Below are positions 40,423 through 51,941 of a stretch of DNA of 64,000 bases, piece after piece; positions within the stretch are counted from its first letter, which is position 1, and the number at the start of each line of letters is the position of its first letter. Both the position numbers and the translations under genes were made by a program. The stretch is from Lithodes maja (Eukaryota; Arthropoda; Malacostraca; Decapoda; Lithodidae): positions 1 to 64,000 of the forward strand of contig JBAKBP010004289.1 of NCBI GenBank assembly GCA_037953745.1, given 5' to 3'. The notes under the pieces are model-generated. The model was not told where the DNA came from. It was given only the letters and a program-made list of their open reading frames with translations, and did not search any database.

Positions 40423-42480
40423 TTTTTTTTTTTTTTTTCTTCTATGTGAGTGAGGGAGGCAAAAGGCAGAACTGCCTATAGCGAGTGCCTCCCCCATAGT
40501 TGAAAGAGTGACAGGGCCAAAATCGAGGGACGTTCGAGCCAACATGCCTGGACACACAGAGTTTGAAGCAATTTAAGTCATAGGAAGAGGGAAAGACTGA
40601 TTCTGGGAGAGAGTTCCAGGCTCAGCTGTTGAATAGAAGAAAGTCTGAGAGTAACGTTTCACTCTTGGGTTGGAGAGTTGCACAGAGTAGGGGTGGGATT
40701 GTGTTGCAAGACGGGTACCACGTGCCCTACGTAAAGGAGGAAAGCTCTGAGGAACACTGATTATTATAGTAGCGATAGAATAGCGAGAGAGATGCAACAT
40801 TGCGGCGAAGAGAGAGAGTTGGTGAGTGGACGGGAGTTAATGATACGAAAGGCCTTCCTTTCAACTTTGTCTAGAAGAGCGGTGTGAGAGGAACCTCCCC
40901 ACACATGTGAACAATACTCAATACAAGGATGCACTATGCCCCTGTACAGAGCAAGAAGCTGTGCAGGGGTAAAGAACCCCCTAAGGCAGTTGAGCACACC
41001 CAGCTTCTGGGAGGCTGCCTTAGCAAGACTGGTAATATGGTCCTTCCAACTGAGAGCAGAAGAAAAAGAGATACCAAGAATATTGAGAGAAGATGAAGGA
41101 TTGATTTTTGTATTGTTGAAGAATAAGGGATAGTCCGCAGGGAGTTCCTGATGGGTAGATAGATGGAGAAATTGGGTTTTGGAAGCATTAAAGGTAACAA
41201 GGTTTTCTCTACCCCAATTGGAGATAGTAGTTAGATCAGAATTTAAGTGTTCTATGGCTTCATTCCGTTTGTCGTTGAGGAATTACTGGCTTGGGCGTTC
41301 TGAAAAACTAATGGAGTAGTGTAAGGTTGAGTCGTCTGCGTATGAATGGATGGGAATTGAGATACAGTTGAGAAGATCATTTGTAAAAATTAGAAAGAGA
41401 ATAGGAGATAGGACAGAGCCCTGAGGAACACCAGAGTTATAGGGTGAAGAAGTGAGCGATGGCCGTCCACAACCGCAGCTATGGAACGGCCGGAGAGGAA
41501 ATTAGAGACAAAGGCACAGATGGAGGGATAGAAACCGAAGGAAGGTAGTTTAGAAATTAAAGATTTGTGCCAGACTCTATCAAAGGCTTTCGGTATGTCT
41601 AGTGCAATAGAAAAAGTCTCACCGAAGTCCCGAAAGGAGGATGACCAAGAGTTAGTAAGATGTGAAAGAAGATCACCGGTAGAGCGACCCTTAACCCTTC
41701 CTCCCCGGGCTGTCTTAGCTAATGACAGTCGCCCCTACCCGGGCGATATGGCCGAAAAACGTCTAGGCCTAGGCTACCGTATTTATGTTTATTTTCACTG
41801 CTAGAACTTTCCCACTCATCTATAATCGTAGTGCAGTTTTCAATCTGTATTTTGGCATTTAGTAGAGCTCTGTAAGTCAACTGGTTCAGTTGTGATGAAG
41901 ATTTCAGTGGAGCCAATATTGCAGAGATGTTGCCAATATGGGGGCTTTTTAGACACTAATTTCGTCATGACGTCAGAACAATAACATTGAGGAGTCTTCT
42001 CCTTGTTTTCGGAGGTGCGGTGACGAACGCTTGGGTTTGTTGACATAGGTCGTACGCACGGCGTTCGGACCAAGCTTAATTAGGCTATTAAGCTCATGCC
42101 TTAGATAAGGCATACCGGGTAGCGGCCCTTCTTTCGTGCTGTCCTTACCTAAGGCAGCCCGGGTAGGAAGGGTTAAGGAAGCCATACTGGCGATATGAGA
42201 GCAGATTATGAGAAGAGAAATGCTTAAGAAATTTGGAAGCAAGAATAGTTTCAAAAACTTTAGAAATACAAGAGATGAGAGCAATTGGACGATAGTTGGA
42301 GGGTTGAGAGCGGTCACCCTTCTTTGGGACAGGTTGAATGAGAGCAAACTTCCAGCATGAAGGGAAGACGTTAGAGGATAGACAGAGACGAAAGAGTTTG
42401 CCTAGGCAGGGAGTCAGCACGGGAGCACAGTTTTTTAGTACAACAGGAGGAACACCGTCCGGACCGTACGCCTTCTTGAT
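40423..42480 (-). mobile_element. Poly-A LINE (Jockey/CR1 group), copy 3
   Basis: T-run at 40423-40438 (tail). The same family as 33994-36150, with more indels and stops (for example a deletion near 40740 and 40815). Minus-strand blocks are YGPDGVPPVVLKNCAPVLTP, NYRPIALISCISKVFETIL and LALYRGIVHPCIEYCSHVW. A TTAA element (41695-42172) is inserted. The corresponding empty site CGACCCTTAAGGAAGCC is visible at about 35716-35732. Confidence 0.83.
41695..42172. mobile_element. TTAA element family A (uninterrupted reference copy)
   Basis: TTAA at 41691-41694 and 42173-42176. 478 bp and nearly identical to the outer copy at 17757-18732 minus its nested insert. Inserted in LINE copy 3. Confidence 0.87.
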
Positions 42481-42489
42481 AGAGCAATC

Positions 42490-42720
42490 AATAACAAAAT
42501 TCTTGTTACCCAATCTAACTATTGACCTGCAGAAACGTAGATTGGTTGAGTCACTAACATTTCTATTTAAGGTTGTAAATAATAATCAACATCCACTTCA
42601 TCCTTCTCTTCTGGAGCCTTTTACAGCTGCTCGCCTTACACAACATTCTAATAACATTATAAATAGAAACAGCAAAGCATTTTCTGTTGTTAGATGTAAT
42701 ACATCCTAATTTTCATGCTG
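42490..42720 (+). pseudogene. LINE RT C-terminal fragment, right half
   Basis: Encodes LTIDLQKRRLVESLTFLFKV, then HPLHPSLLEPFTAAR and NSKAFSVVRCNTS, then a stop. Continues the element interrupted at 40423. Confidence 0.6.
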
Positions 42721-42736
42721 CTTCATTCCATCAGAG

Positions 42737-45085
42737 GTGAATGGGAATGGTAGTGCACTTGTGGACGTATGTGTGGGGAGGAGGCTGTGGATAGCCAACA
42801 CCTTCCGGCACAGAATGATCCACAGGTACACGTGGAAACGGATGTTGACGATGAAGGATAAGACAGTGGTGGAACGAAAGTCATCGATTGATTATGTATG
42901 TGTGGATGAGCGAATGAAGAAATCTGTGATGGATGCTAGGGTGTATAGGGGTATTGGAGGGGGTCTGTCTGATCATTATGTAGTAGTAGCTAAGGTTAGG
43001 ATACAAAAGAAGTGGGTGAGGAGAGCTGGAGGGAGGCAAGAGGAGGGTGGAGAGGTTGCAGGAGGAGGAAGTCAGGGAGGAGTACAGGAGAGCAGTGGAA
43101 AGACGACTAGGTGGGTTCGACCTGGAAGTTATGGAGGAAGTGGAGGAGATGAGCAAGGTGTTTAAGGATGAGATCTGTGCAGCATGTGAGGAGGTGTGTG
43201 GAGTGAGGAGAAGAGGGAGGGGAGTGAAAGGTACAGCATGGTGGACAGAAGAGGTAAGAATAGCTGTGGAAGAAAAGAAGAAAGCATATAGAGAGTGGTT
43301 GAGTAGTAGAGGGAATGAAGATTTCGAGAGACAGAAACGAGTGAGGTACATGGAGAGTAAGAGGGTGGTGAAGAGAGTAGTGAAGGAAAGTAAGAGAAGA
43401 GTAGATGAGGAATTTGGAAGGAATCTGAGTGTAAAATGGAGGGAGAGTAAGAAACTGTTCTGGAAAGAAGTCAAGAAAGTTAGGGAAGGTAGCAAGGGAA
43501 ACAGTAAGGGTGTGAAAGATAAGAATGGGAGAATGCTAGCCGAGAATCAAGAGAGAGTCGAAAGATGGAGGGAGTACTTCAATGAGTTGCTAAATGTAAG
43601 GAATGAAGAGCCAGCAAACATAGCTGGATATGGTATGGGAGGAAGAAGAGAAGTAGTGGAGGAGGAGGTGGGGATCAGGAGGTCAGAAGTGTGGGAAGCC
43701 ATGAAAAGAGTGAAGTTGGGGAAAGCACCAGGAACAGATGGAGTGTGTGGGGAAATGTTGAGGTATGGTGGTGAGATAGTGATTGAATGGGTATGGAAAA
43801 TGTGCAAACTAGCATGGAAGAAGGGGAGTGCACCCGATGACTGGAAGACTGGCATAATAGTCCCCCTATATAAGTGCAAAGGGGAAAGAGGAGTGTGTGG
43901 TAACCACCGAGGAATATGTCTTCTAAGCGTAGTAGGGAAGGTATACAGTAGGGTAGTGATTGAGAGAGTGAGAGTGAGAACGGAGAAATGGATAGGCGAC
44001 GAGCAGGGAGGTTTTAGGAAGGGAAGAGGATGTATAGATCAGATTTTTACCCTGAATTGTGTTGTGGAGAAATATCTGGAGAAGAAACAAAAGGTGTATG
44101 TTGCCTTTATGGACTTGGAGAAGGCCTATGACAGAGTGGATAGAGAAGGTTTGTGGAAAGTACAGTACTTAGAATATACGGAGTAGATGGCAAGTTGCTG
44201 AAAGCAGTGAAGAGCATGTATGAGGGTGCAAAGGTGGAAGTACGTGTGGAGAGTGAGCAGAGCAAGTTCTTTGACCTGAATGTTGGTTTGAAACAGGGGT
44301 GTGTGATGTCCCCGTGGTTGTTTACTGTATATATGGATGGAGTCATGAAAGAAATACTATCAAGAGCAGTGGATGTTGGTGTATCGCTGAAAAGGGAGGG
44401 AATTGAGTGAAAGCTACCTATACTGCTGTTTGCGGATGATACAGTTCTGATGAGTGTTAATGAATGGGAGTTGCAGGGTCTGGTAAATGAGTTTGGAACA
44501 GTGTGCGAAAAACGGAATTTGAAGGTAAATGCGGGGAAGAGCAAGGTTATGGTCTTCGAAAGGGGTGAAGTCACAGAGTGTGAGGTGAAGCTGAACGGTC
44601 AGGCTATGGAGATCGTCAACTCTTTTAAGTATCTGGGCAGTGTGTTGAGTAAAGATGGGACTATGGATGAAGAAGTGCGGGAGAGGGTACAACAGGGGAA
44701 GAGGGCTGTAGGAACGCTGAAAGCAGTAACAAGAAATAGGGTGGTCAGTATGGAAGTGAAGAAGTCCTTGCATGACAGTGTGGTAATCCCAACACTGACT
44801 TACGGAAGCGAAGCATGGACGTTGGTTGAGAGACTCAGACCAAGAGTGAGAGTAGTGAAATTGAATTACTTAAGAAGTGCGTGCGGAGTTACATGGAGGG
44901 ATAGACAGATTAATGAGGAAGTAAGAAGGAGGTGTGGTGTGGAGGTAGATGTGCTGGAAAGTGTGAAAAGGAACAACTTGAGATGGTTCGGCCATATGGA
45001 ACGTATGGAAAGCGAGAGAATGACTAAGAGGGTGTACGAGAGCGAGGTGGAGGGACAGAGAGGGAGAGGTGGAAGGATGGAGTGA
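42737..45085 (+). pseudogene. RTE-like endonuclease/RT, frameshifted
   Basis: Endonuclease end: MIHRYTWKRM, SSIDYVCVD, GGGLSDHYVVVAKVRI (42737-43005). After a frame change at about 43050, RT from 43047: KLGKAPGTDGVCGEMLRYGG, NHRGICLLSVVGKVYSRVV, GGFRKGRGCIDQIFTL and YVAFMDLEKAYDRVD. A frameshift near 44153 precedes VGLKQGCVMSPWLFTVYMDG. An in-frame TGA at 44408-44410 comes just before LLFADDTVLM. The C-terminus is VNAGKSKVMVFERG, KYLGSVLSKDG, YGSEAWTL and NNLRWFGHMERM. Catalytic Asp residues are retained, but the frame is broken at three places. Confidence 0.82.
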
Positions 45086-45220
45086 GGAAGTACATGAACG
45101 AAGGCGGTGCTGGTTGGGGGGAGGGGCGTCGACTGACTGGGGACAGAGGTGCATGGGGGCGGTTCGTTCGTGGCCACCCCTTCGGGGATCTCGGCGTCGG
45201 GCAATAGATAGATAGATAGA
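42737..45220 (+). mobile_element. RTE-like LINE, endonuclease C-terminus to 3' end
   Basis: Plus-strand non-LTR element ending in TAGATAGATAGATAG (45207-45220), a microsatellite tail typical of RTE-like elements, preceded by CCCCTTCGGGGATC hairpin sequence. The 5' end is missing. A related minus-strand mosaic lies at 49880-51005, and a related 3' end at about 47290-47554. Confidence 0.78.
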
Positions 45221-45326
45221 ATTCATTCCTAATATTTGCAAGGAGTGGAATGAATTACCAGAAGAATGTGTATCAGCTTCTGATATTACATAATTTATAT
45301 CTAATATAAATATGCTCATTGTTTAA

Positions 45327-47060
45327 CCCTTCCAGCCCGGCTGTCCTTTTATAAGGACACCGCGGCAGATGGGCAGGACCCCGGGTGTCCTTATTAAAAT
45401 GTAAAACTTGCAAACTAAACAAACCAAAATTGGGACAAGGACAATATAAAGTCAAATTAAATTATCAAAATCGCTATGTGGAAACAACGCTTACTAAAAT
45501 GAAAATTATTAAATAAAAGAACACAATCCACCACATAGGGTGTACATTACTACATGAGCAAGTTAATCTGTTTCCCAAGCAAACTAATCGCACATATAAC
45601 AACGCACTATCGTCACGTTAAAGGAATTAGTCAAGTTTGGGAAGTCCAGGATGTTCTGGTAAATTTTACTAAACTCTGCATGAATAAAGAAACTACATGT
45701 TAAATGTCCAAATATTATTTAAAATCAAATTTGCAACATGACAAGACATTAACAATAGTACAAAATACAAATATTGATAAGATATCTATACTATTACAAA
45801 ATAATATATAAAATACAGTACAGCACTCACTAACGATAGTGCTATCGGGTAGGTACCTGTAAGCATAGCATGCCTCAAGTGACCCCTATCAATAACTACC
45901 CTACAAATAACCTACATTTATCGCACAAATAAACTAAGGAAATCGCAAAAGCAAGCAATTGATACTATCGACAATGAATACATATAATATAAAGAAAAAT
46001 AATTGCAAAATATGAAGTAACAACAGATTTAAACAAAGAGTACTCTTTTAACAAGAACAATCAATTTAAAAAATCATCAATATTAATATTAATAATAGAA
46101 AAAGAAAAAGATAAACAATAAATACAGACAAAAAGTAAGCAGAGGTTATACAAGAAACTTCAAGTTAAAAATGCTTGATTAAAATTATTGATGTCAAATT
46201 TTAGAATACAGTCACAATAATTGACCCTAAACAGATTAAATTTATGGAACAATTTACTTGCCTCAAAACCTCTGTCTACTAAGAGTCTGTATAGTAACCT
46301 AGCTCTAGCCCAAAAGTCATCTACTTTAGTGCAGATTTTACAAAATCTTATTAACTGGGAATAAAAACAATTATAAGTTATTTTACTATCGATATTACTA
46401 CTAGGGAAAGGAAAGTTTATTATGTTAAAATTAAAATCATCAACTTTGTGATATACTTTAAGTATGCACTGTTCATTAACAATCTCTATATTTATATCAA
46501 GAAAATTTTCAACTTTATAATTTACGTTACATTGTGTGAGGGGAATAGAATTAGGGTAAATAAGTTTAGCAACTTGATTAAAATTTAACAAATTGCAAAC
46601 GAGAATATCATCAATATATCTACTATTATTACTTAACAATTTAGCAATAACAGGCAGTAAGCTTGAAAGCCTATTCAGCTTGGTCTGAACGCCGTGCGTC
46701 CGACGCATGTAAACAAAGCCGGTCATTGCGTCACCGCACCTCCGAAAACAAGAAGGAGACGTCGGATCAATGTTGTTGTTGTATGGTATGACGAAATTAG
46801 TGTCTGAAAAGCTCCGATATTGTCAACATCGCGGAAAAATTCGCTCCACGGAAATCGTCATCACAACTGAACCAGTTGACTTACAGAGCTCTACTCAATG
46901 CCAGTCTACAGATTGGAAACCGCACTACGTTTAGAGATGCGTGGGAAATTTCTAGCAGTTAAAATAACAAAGATACGGTAGCCTAGGCCTAGACGTTTTT
47001 CGGCCAAATTGCCCAGGTACCACACACTGTCCTTAGGAGGGCGAGCCCGGGCGGGAAGGG
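45327..47060. mobile_element. TTAA element family A split by a Penelope-like fragment
   Basis: TTAA at 45323-45326 and 47061-47064. The left piece (45327-about 45394) and right piece (about 46651-47060) together equal the reverse complement of the copy at 39305-39786. Between them is about 1.26 kb of AT-rich sequence with an RT-like ORF. The break falls at GTGTCCTTAT / CAGGCAGTAAGC. Confidence 0.78.
45395..46650 (-). mobile_element. Penelope-like (tentative) retroelement fragment
   Basis: AT-rich insertion in a TTAA element. The minus-strand ORF (46650 to 46160) encodes SRYIDDILVCNLL (RT YxDD-like box), VENFLDINIEIVNEQCILKV, ITYNCFYSQLIRFCKICTKV and RLLVDRGFEASKLF. The RYxDD box followed by a FLD-x-x-I segment resembles Penelope-like RTs, but no GIY-YIG domain follows. 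45395-46159 has no clear ORF. A short piece of the same sequence (TTAAAATGCAAAACCTGC) recurs at 49838-49876. Confidence 0.55.
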
Positions 47061-47064
47061 TTAA

Positions 47065-47192
47065 TCAATCAGATCTTAACTTTTTTCATTGTTTTCCTGT
47101 TTTCCTTTTTTTTTCCCGTACAACATGTCTCCCAGCGGGGCCACTCATAGTCTTGTAGGCTCGTCCTTTCCACTGGGAGACTTCTGTATTTG

Positions 47193-47224
<32 letters not shown>

Positions 47225-47289
47225 AGTAGTAATAATCAAGAAGTGGATGGGACTCATCAGCCTTGGTCGGCAACCTGTCTAGGAGAGTA
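47065..47289. other. Spacer with fold-back and AAT microsatellite
   Basis: CTCCCAGCGGGG and CCACTGGGAG form a short fold-back (47132-47184). A TAA-type microsatellite spans about 47195-47223. No gene. Confidence 0.45.
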
Positions 47290-47554
47290 AACCTTATACA
47301 AATCTGTACTGCTCACCTAAGGGTGAAGCAGGTTAGTGGATGGACTAGCCACGCACCACTGTAGAAAAATAGTGCTAAAAATGTACATAGAAGGCCTCGG
47401 AGTCAGACAGACCCTAATTTGAGTGGTCAATCTTGTAAGTCCTTCAGTAAACTGGAACAGGTTGTCCTTCTCACAGGGGCTAGGTCTGCTTGGGGGCATT
47501 TTGTGTATGGCTACCCTCGTAAAGAGGAGTAAGGCGTCCGGCATTAGATAGATA
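47290..47554 (+). mobile_element. RTE-like LINE 3' end (noncoding)
   Basis: Ends GGCTACCCTCGTAAAGAGG, GCGTCCGGCATTAGATAGATA, parallel to the 3' end at 45170-45220. The Tc1/mariner-type element at 47555 is inserted in its TAGA tail. Confidence 0.6.
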
Positions 47555-47640
47555 CAGTGGAGCACCGATCTTTGCGGCTAATTGGTGCCGAAAAACATCT
47601 GCGAAGATTTATTCCGCGAAGATTGGGGCATTGTTCTTAT

Positions 47641-47863
47641 AATAATCTTCTGGTTACTTATATAGCGCCCGTATCTCCTCCTTCGAGGATTCACAAGCGC
47701 TTGGCTTTCTTTAGTCTACCAGAGACCATTACCCATCCCCCTTGCTCATGGGGAGATGGTAACCGCCGGCTATATCCCAGAAAAACTTTTCAATCTGAGC
47801 GGGGATTGAACGCGAGACCTTGAGATGGGAATCAGGCACGCTGTCAACTGAGCCAGCCGGACG
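47641..47863 (-). mobile_element. tRNA-derived SINE with 13-bp target duplication
   Basis: Target duplication GCATTGTTCTTAT at 47628-47640 and 47864-47876. The minus-strand head has GGCTGGCTCAGTTGACAGCG (A-box) and CGCGTTCAATCCCCGC (B-box), then a body ending GGGCGCTATATAAGTAACC and a short AT tail. Imperfect stems rule out a working tRNA. Confidence 0.85.
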
Positions 47864-48276
47864 GCATTGTTCTTATGGGAAAAATGGTACTGTAATTGGT
47901 TCCAAATCTGTCCAAATAGTCACCCCTCAAGTACCCATTTTCCCCCAAATGCATCCAATATATACATATGAGGAGAATACTAATAAATACATATTATAAG
48001 GAGATTACTAACCACACAGACTTTATTTTAAATAATTGTCATATACAGTATAGCCTAGCCTAACTTATCGTCAATTTCCGCGGCTTTCGTCCGACATGGT
48101 AGGCACACTTGACTGGTATTTGCTTAGGTTTGATGGTCCCGGGAATTAATTTCATTCACTGCTTCCACCAGGCCCACCATCCCTATCACCAGATGTACTG
48201 GAGGTTATAATAAACGCGAGAGATACGAGGTTCGGGCACAAAAAAGCTTGTAAACAGCTAGTTTTTCGAGTGTTGT

Positions 48277-49461
48277 TGTTGTTGACGTGTTTATTTTATA
48301 CTAACCCACTGGGCCAGGGCCCTCATAAGGCTAGTGTTCGGTGAGGAGGTGCAAAGTCAAGTCATGTAACTGTCAGTAGTCAGATATCATCATAAAGTTT
48401 GGTGGCTCTCAAGAATTGTCGGAGAGGAGTGAAAGTGAAGGAGGATGACTCAGAAAGAATAGAGTGTAATGAGGCGTGCTGCAGGAATCGTCGTCGGTCT
48501 GGCTCATACGCCGGACAGACACAGAGAAAATGATGGACTGTTAATGGGGTGTGACATAGTTGACACTCAGGTGGTAGATCGCAAGGGGTGGTCATCAAAT
48601 AACCATGAGTAGTAAGACGTGTGTGACCAATACGCAAACGCGTTAATATCGTTTGGTCCTCTCGACATAAAGCAATCGACGAAGGCCACAAGGAAATGTC
48701 ATCCTTAACCCTTCTTGCCCGGGCTCGCCTTCCTAAGGACAGCATTCAGATCCGGGCGATCTGGCCGAAAAACGTCGTAATAGGCCTAGCCCTATCTTTG
48801 TTATTTTAACTGCTAGATATTTCATACACATCTCAAAACGTAGCCCTGTTTCGTATCTGTAGACTGGCATTGAGTAGAGCTCTCTAGGTCAACTGGTTCA
48901 GTTGTGATGACTATTTCCGTGGAGCGCATTTTGCCGCGATTTTAGCAATATCAGGCAATAACAAACACTAATCTTGTTCTACAAAACAATAACAACAACA
49001 ATCCGACTTCTCCTTGTTTTCGAAGGTGCGCGTCGCTCCGACCAGCTTTGTTTACATACGGTTCGACGCACGGCTTTCAAACCAAGCTTAATAGGCTTTC
49101 AAGCTTACGGATTTTAAAATGACACCCGGGCTCCTGCCCATCTGCCGCGGTGTCATTTTAAAATGCTGCCCGGGCGGGAGAGGTTAAGGGAACGGAAATG
49201 ATTAGATTCAGATTGTGAACGCCACTCAATATGCCATGCATCAAGTACGCGTTGCTGCAAGACCGGGAAAATATCCTTCTGCCTCTGGAGAATAAGAGAG
49301 GGAAAACCATGACAAGCCGCTTTTGCAAGAAGGTCCGCTTTCTCATTCCCCTCGATGCCGACATGTGCAGGGATCCAACATAGTGTGAACGAAAGACCCC
49401 TGCACTGTAACAGGTGTATTTCATGTAAGATGGTTTTCGAGTGGACTGTGAGCATCTGGCT
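48277..49461 (-). mobile_element. RNase H-type LINE, 5'-truncated, AAC tail
   Basis: Target duplication AGTGTTG (48270-48276, 49462-49468). Minus strand: RNase H end with CWIPAHVGIEGNEKADLLAK (about 49400-49340), then, after a TTAA element, LTRLRIGHTRLTTHGYLM and the PPECQLCHTPLTVHHFLC knuckle (48640-48530), then a noncoding 3' end and a short AAC tail. The same family as 37299-37720. Confidence 0.83.
48709..49183. mobile_element. TTAA element family A in LINE
   Basis: TTAA at 48705-48708 and 49184-49187. Ends are CCCTTCTTGCCCGGGC and GCCCGGGCGGGAGAGG. It separates the RNase H and Cys/His parts of the LINE. Confidence 0.85.
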
Positions 49462-49787
49462 AGTGTTGACGTCATAAAAAGATGGCGGCAGCATCTTGCG
49501 CAATTGACGCTCAGATTTCGGATTCATTCGGATTTCGTCTCTAAGCGGCAAACACCTTGACAATGGCAGATTCTTTTAGTTCAGTTAACTTTTTTGTTTG
49601 TTTTTGTTTATGTTTTCTAGTTAGATGTTGAATTTTTCATTAATTTTGCTCTTTTCGGGTTTCGACTGGGATTTTTGCGCCAAGATTGAAGCTTTTTGCG
49701 CGAACATGGAATTTGGGAATATTTGGTGTCTACCGCGAAGATTGAAACAGCGAAGAATGCTGCGGCGAAGATAGGGGCTCCTCTGTA

Positions 49788-50064
49788 GATAGGAAGTAGT
49801 CTATCTGGCTACTGGAGCCACTTGATTCATATGTTACTTAAAATGCAAAACCTGCAAACCAAACAAACCAAAATCAGATGGCTCTTCCTCTTCTTGAACA
49901 TGGTGTTACACTCCACCATCACCGTTGCAGCACAGTGCTCCAGTATGTATTCCCCTTTCAGGTTCCTTCATCCATATCCTTGTCCTCCGTGCACGCCCTC
50001 ATATCCGTCGGCACATGCCCCAACATGCCCATTCAAGTCTCCTCTCACAATTACTACCTCCCCT
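49788..50064 (-). pseudogene. RTE-like endonuclease remnant
   Basis: After a short spacer, minus-strand translation near 50050-49890 gives GDLNGHVGACADGYEGVHGG, an RTE endonuclease motif (GDxNGHVG), followed by LEHCAATVMV. Broken by stops. Confidence 0.55.
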
Positions 50065-50438
50065 CTGACTGTTCCTTTAACTTATATATTTTCTAGATCT
50101 CAAGTGACGGCGTCTTTTCCGTGGATTGACCTCCCAATCTACCAAGATTGGAAGCCAAAGGGTCACATTTTTCCCTTGCCCCTCAACTTTCTCTTCATAA
50201 TTGCTGAGGGGCACAGGGCCCTGGGTGGGGCTTTGGTTTCCCGGGCGTTTCCGCACCCTCCTCAGCTCCCCGCCATGGAGTGGCTTCGGTCACCCAGGCT
50301 TTATTGTGGTCGGCAGGGAGGGTTCTGTGGGGGCGCTCGGTTATGGCCTTGGAATTGCTCGGGGCCTTGGGGCTGTTTGGCCAGGCAGCTTGGGGAACAA
50401 CAACAACAACAACAACAACAACAACTACTACTACTACC
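50065..50438 (+). mobile_element. Non-autonomous SINE-like element sharing LINE 3' end, copy 2
   Basis: Target duplication ACCTCCCCT (50056-50064, 50439-50447). Plus strand: CTGACTGTTCCTTTAACTTA, a body parallel to 34864-35213 inverted, then GGCCAGGCAGCTTGGGG with AAC repeats. No real ORF. Confidence 0.78.
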
Positions 50439-50447
50439 ACCTCCCCT

Positions 50448-51005
50448 TCCTTGCATCCGGCAACCACCCCTAGTAATTAATTCCAGATCTCTTTTAAAAG
50501 TCTACCTAAGCCTACTGATAGAACATAGATAGAACATCTATAACTCTCGCTCCAATTTTCAGTCTTAGCAAAATCAGTCTTTCATTAAGCCTCTTAACTT
50601 CCATCACACAATATGCCCACCTCTCTGTCACCAGGAAACCTACCCCTCCTATGCCATGTTCATTTCCCTTCTATATGAACTTAAAACTTTCATTTTTTCC
50701 AGTTATTCGTTCTTTACTTCCATGTTCACCTCCCTATTCCTTGTCACAGTTTTTAGCATACCTACTACCCTCTTCCCCTGTTGAGGCCTCTCATATTACA
50801 TCCTCCAAATATACATCTTTATTCATCATGCTGCCCAAATACTTATATGAACTGAAATTTGTCATTAATTGACAATTTAGTCTCACTTCACATTCTGTGA
50901 CTGCATTCCTCTTAAAGACCATAACCTTACTCATTACCACATTGATCTTCAGGTTCTGTTTTTCACATACAGCACCAAACAAACAGTATTTACCAGACCC
51001 TGCAA
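50448..51005 (-). pseudogene. RTE-like LINE mosaic remnant
   Basis: Minus-strand pieces: GVGFLVTERWAYCVMEVKRL (endonuclease start, about 50650-50560) and FGAVCEKQNLKINVVMSKVM with SSYKYLGSMMNKD (RT C-terminus, about 50985-50830). Heavily rearranged, with stops. Confidence 0.55.
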
Positions 51006-51941
51006 CTCTCACTCACTCATCCAAAGCATTCGATAAGGTACCACATAAGAGATTGTTATCTAAGCTTGAGACGCTAGGATGTGTCGGGGGGGAGTTTGCT
51101 GAAATGGATGGAGAGCTATTTAACAGATAGGGAAATGAGGACCAACATTAGAGGAACTTACTCATCGTGGAGGAAAGTTGAGAGTGGTGTGCCGCAGGGA
51201 TCTGTGTTGGCACCTCTCATGTTCCTTATGTACAGTTCCGGTCAGATCAAACAGCAACACCCCGTCCACCAGCTGTGTGGTGTGGGGCTCTGCGGATTTG
51301 GTAACACTGGCAGGAGGTGGGAGGGATGTGGGTGGATGATGAGGGGAGGGATGTGGGGGGTTTAGGGGGGAGTGTGGGAGGGTGAAGAGGCAGTAATCAT
51401 GGTATGGCTGGTGGGAGGGGGCAAACGAGTGACGGGGTAGGGGAGAACAGAGTGACAAGCAAATTTTCCTATAGAACAAACTACTCCCACAGGATTTTAA
51501 ATTACACACACCTACAATATCACTGTATGCTACATTTAACAAATTTAACAGTCTGCTCTCCCCTACCCTGTCACTTGTTTGCCCCCTCCCACCAGCCACA
51601 CCATGATTGCTGCCTCTTCACCCTCCCAAGTCCCCCCTAAACCCCCCACATACCTCCCCTCATCACCCACCCACCCACATCCCTCCCACCTCCTGCCAGT
51701 GTTACCAAATCCGCAGAGCCCCTCACCACATAGCGGGTGGACGAGGTGTTGCTGTTTCATCTGTCCGGGACTGTACGTGAATGACCTGCCGATAGGCATA
51801 AACTCCTACATGTCAATGTTTGCAGATGATGTAAAAATTATGAGACAAATAACAAATAAAAGTAGTTGTGAGGAGCTGCAAGGGGATTTAAATAAAATAT
51901 ACGAATGGAGCACCAAGTGGAAAATGAAATTTAATATAAGT
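51006..51941 (+). pseudogene. CR1-group LINE RT fragment split by MITE and Gypsy 2
   Basis: Plus strand: KAFDKVPHKRLLSKLETLG, a frameshift near 51090, ESGVPQGSVLAPLMFLMY; [541-bp MITE]; VNDLPIGINSYMSMFADDVK with FADD box, then CEELQGDLNKIYEWSTKWKM. It stops at the Gypsy 2 junction and resumes at 61722-61789 (CHVLNMGRSVNRPNWEYRMG), where DIRS copy 3 cuts it. Three independent insertions dissect one LINE. Confidence 0.75.
51233..51773. mobile_element. MITE with ~220-bp inverted repeats, TA target
   Basis: TA at 51231-51232 and 51774-51775. Ends are CAGTTCCGGTCAGATC and ATCTGTCCGGGACTG. The arms (about 51233-51440 and 51560-51773) are near-complementary over their length, so the whole element is a giant hairpin. 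No transposase. Tc1/mariner-type termini are likely. Confidence 0.82.

Larger units (their letters stand above)
47555..49785. mobile_element. Tc1/mariner (pogo/Tigger-like) element shell, non-coding
   Basis: TA at 47553-47554 and 49786-49787. Termini CAGTGGAGCACC and GGGGCTCCTCTG are inverted, followed inside by TCTTCGC-type repeats (GCGAAGATT). No transposase ORF. The interior holds a SINE (47641-47863) and an RNase H-type LINE (48277-49461), leaving about 0.8 kb of its own sequence. Confidence 0.7.

Noticed and set aside
47786..47863. tRNA gene on the minus strand
   Set aside because: It is the head of a SINE flanked by a 13-bp target duplication, with imperfect stems.
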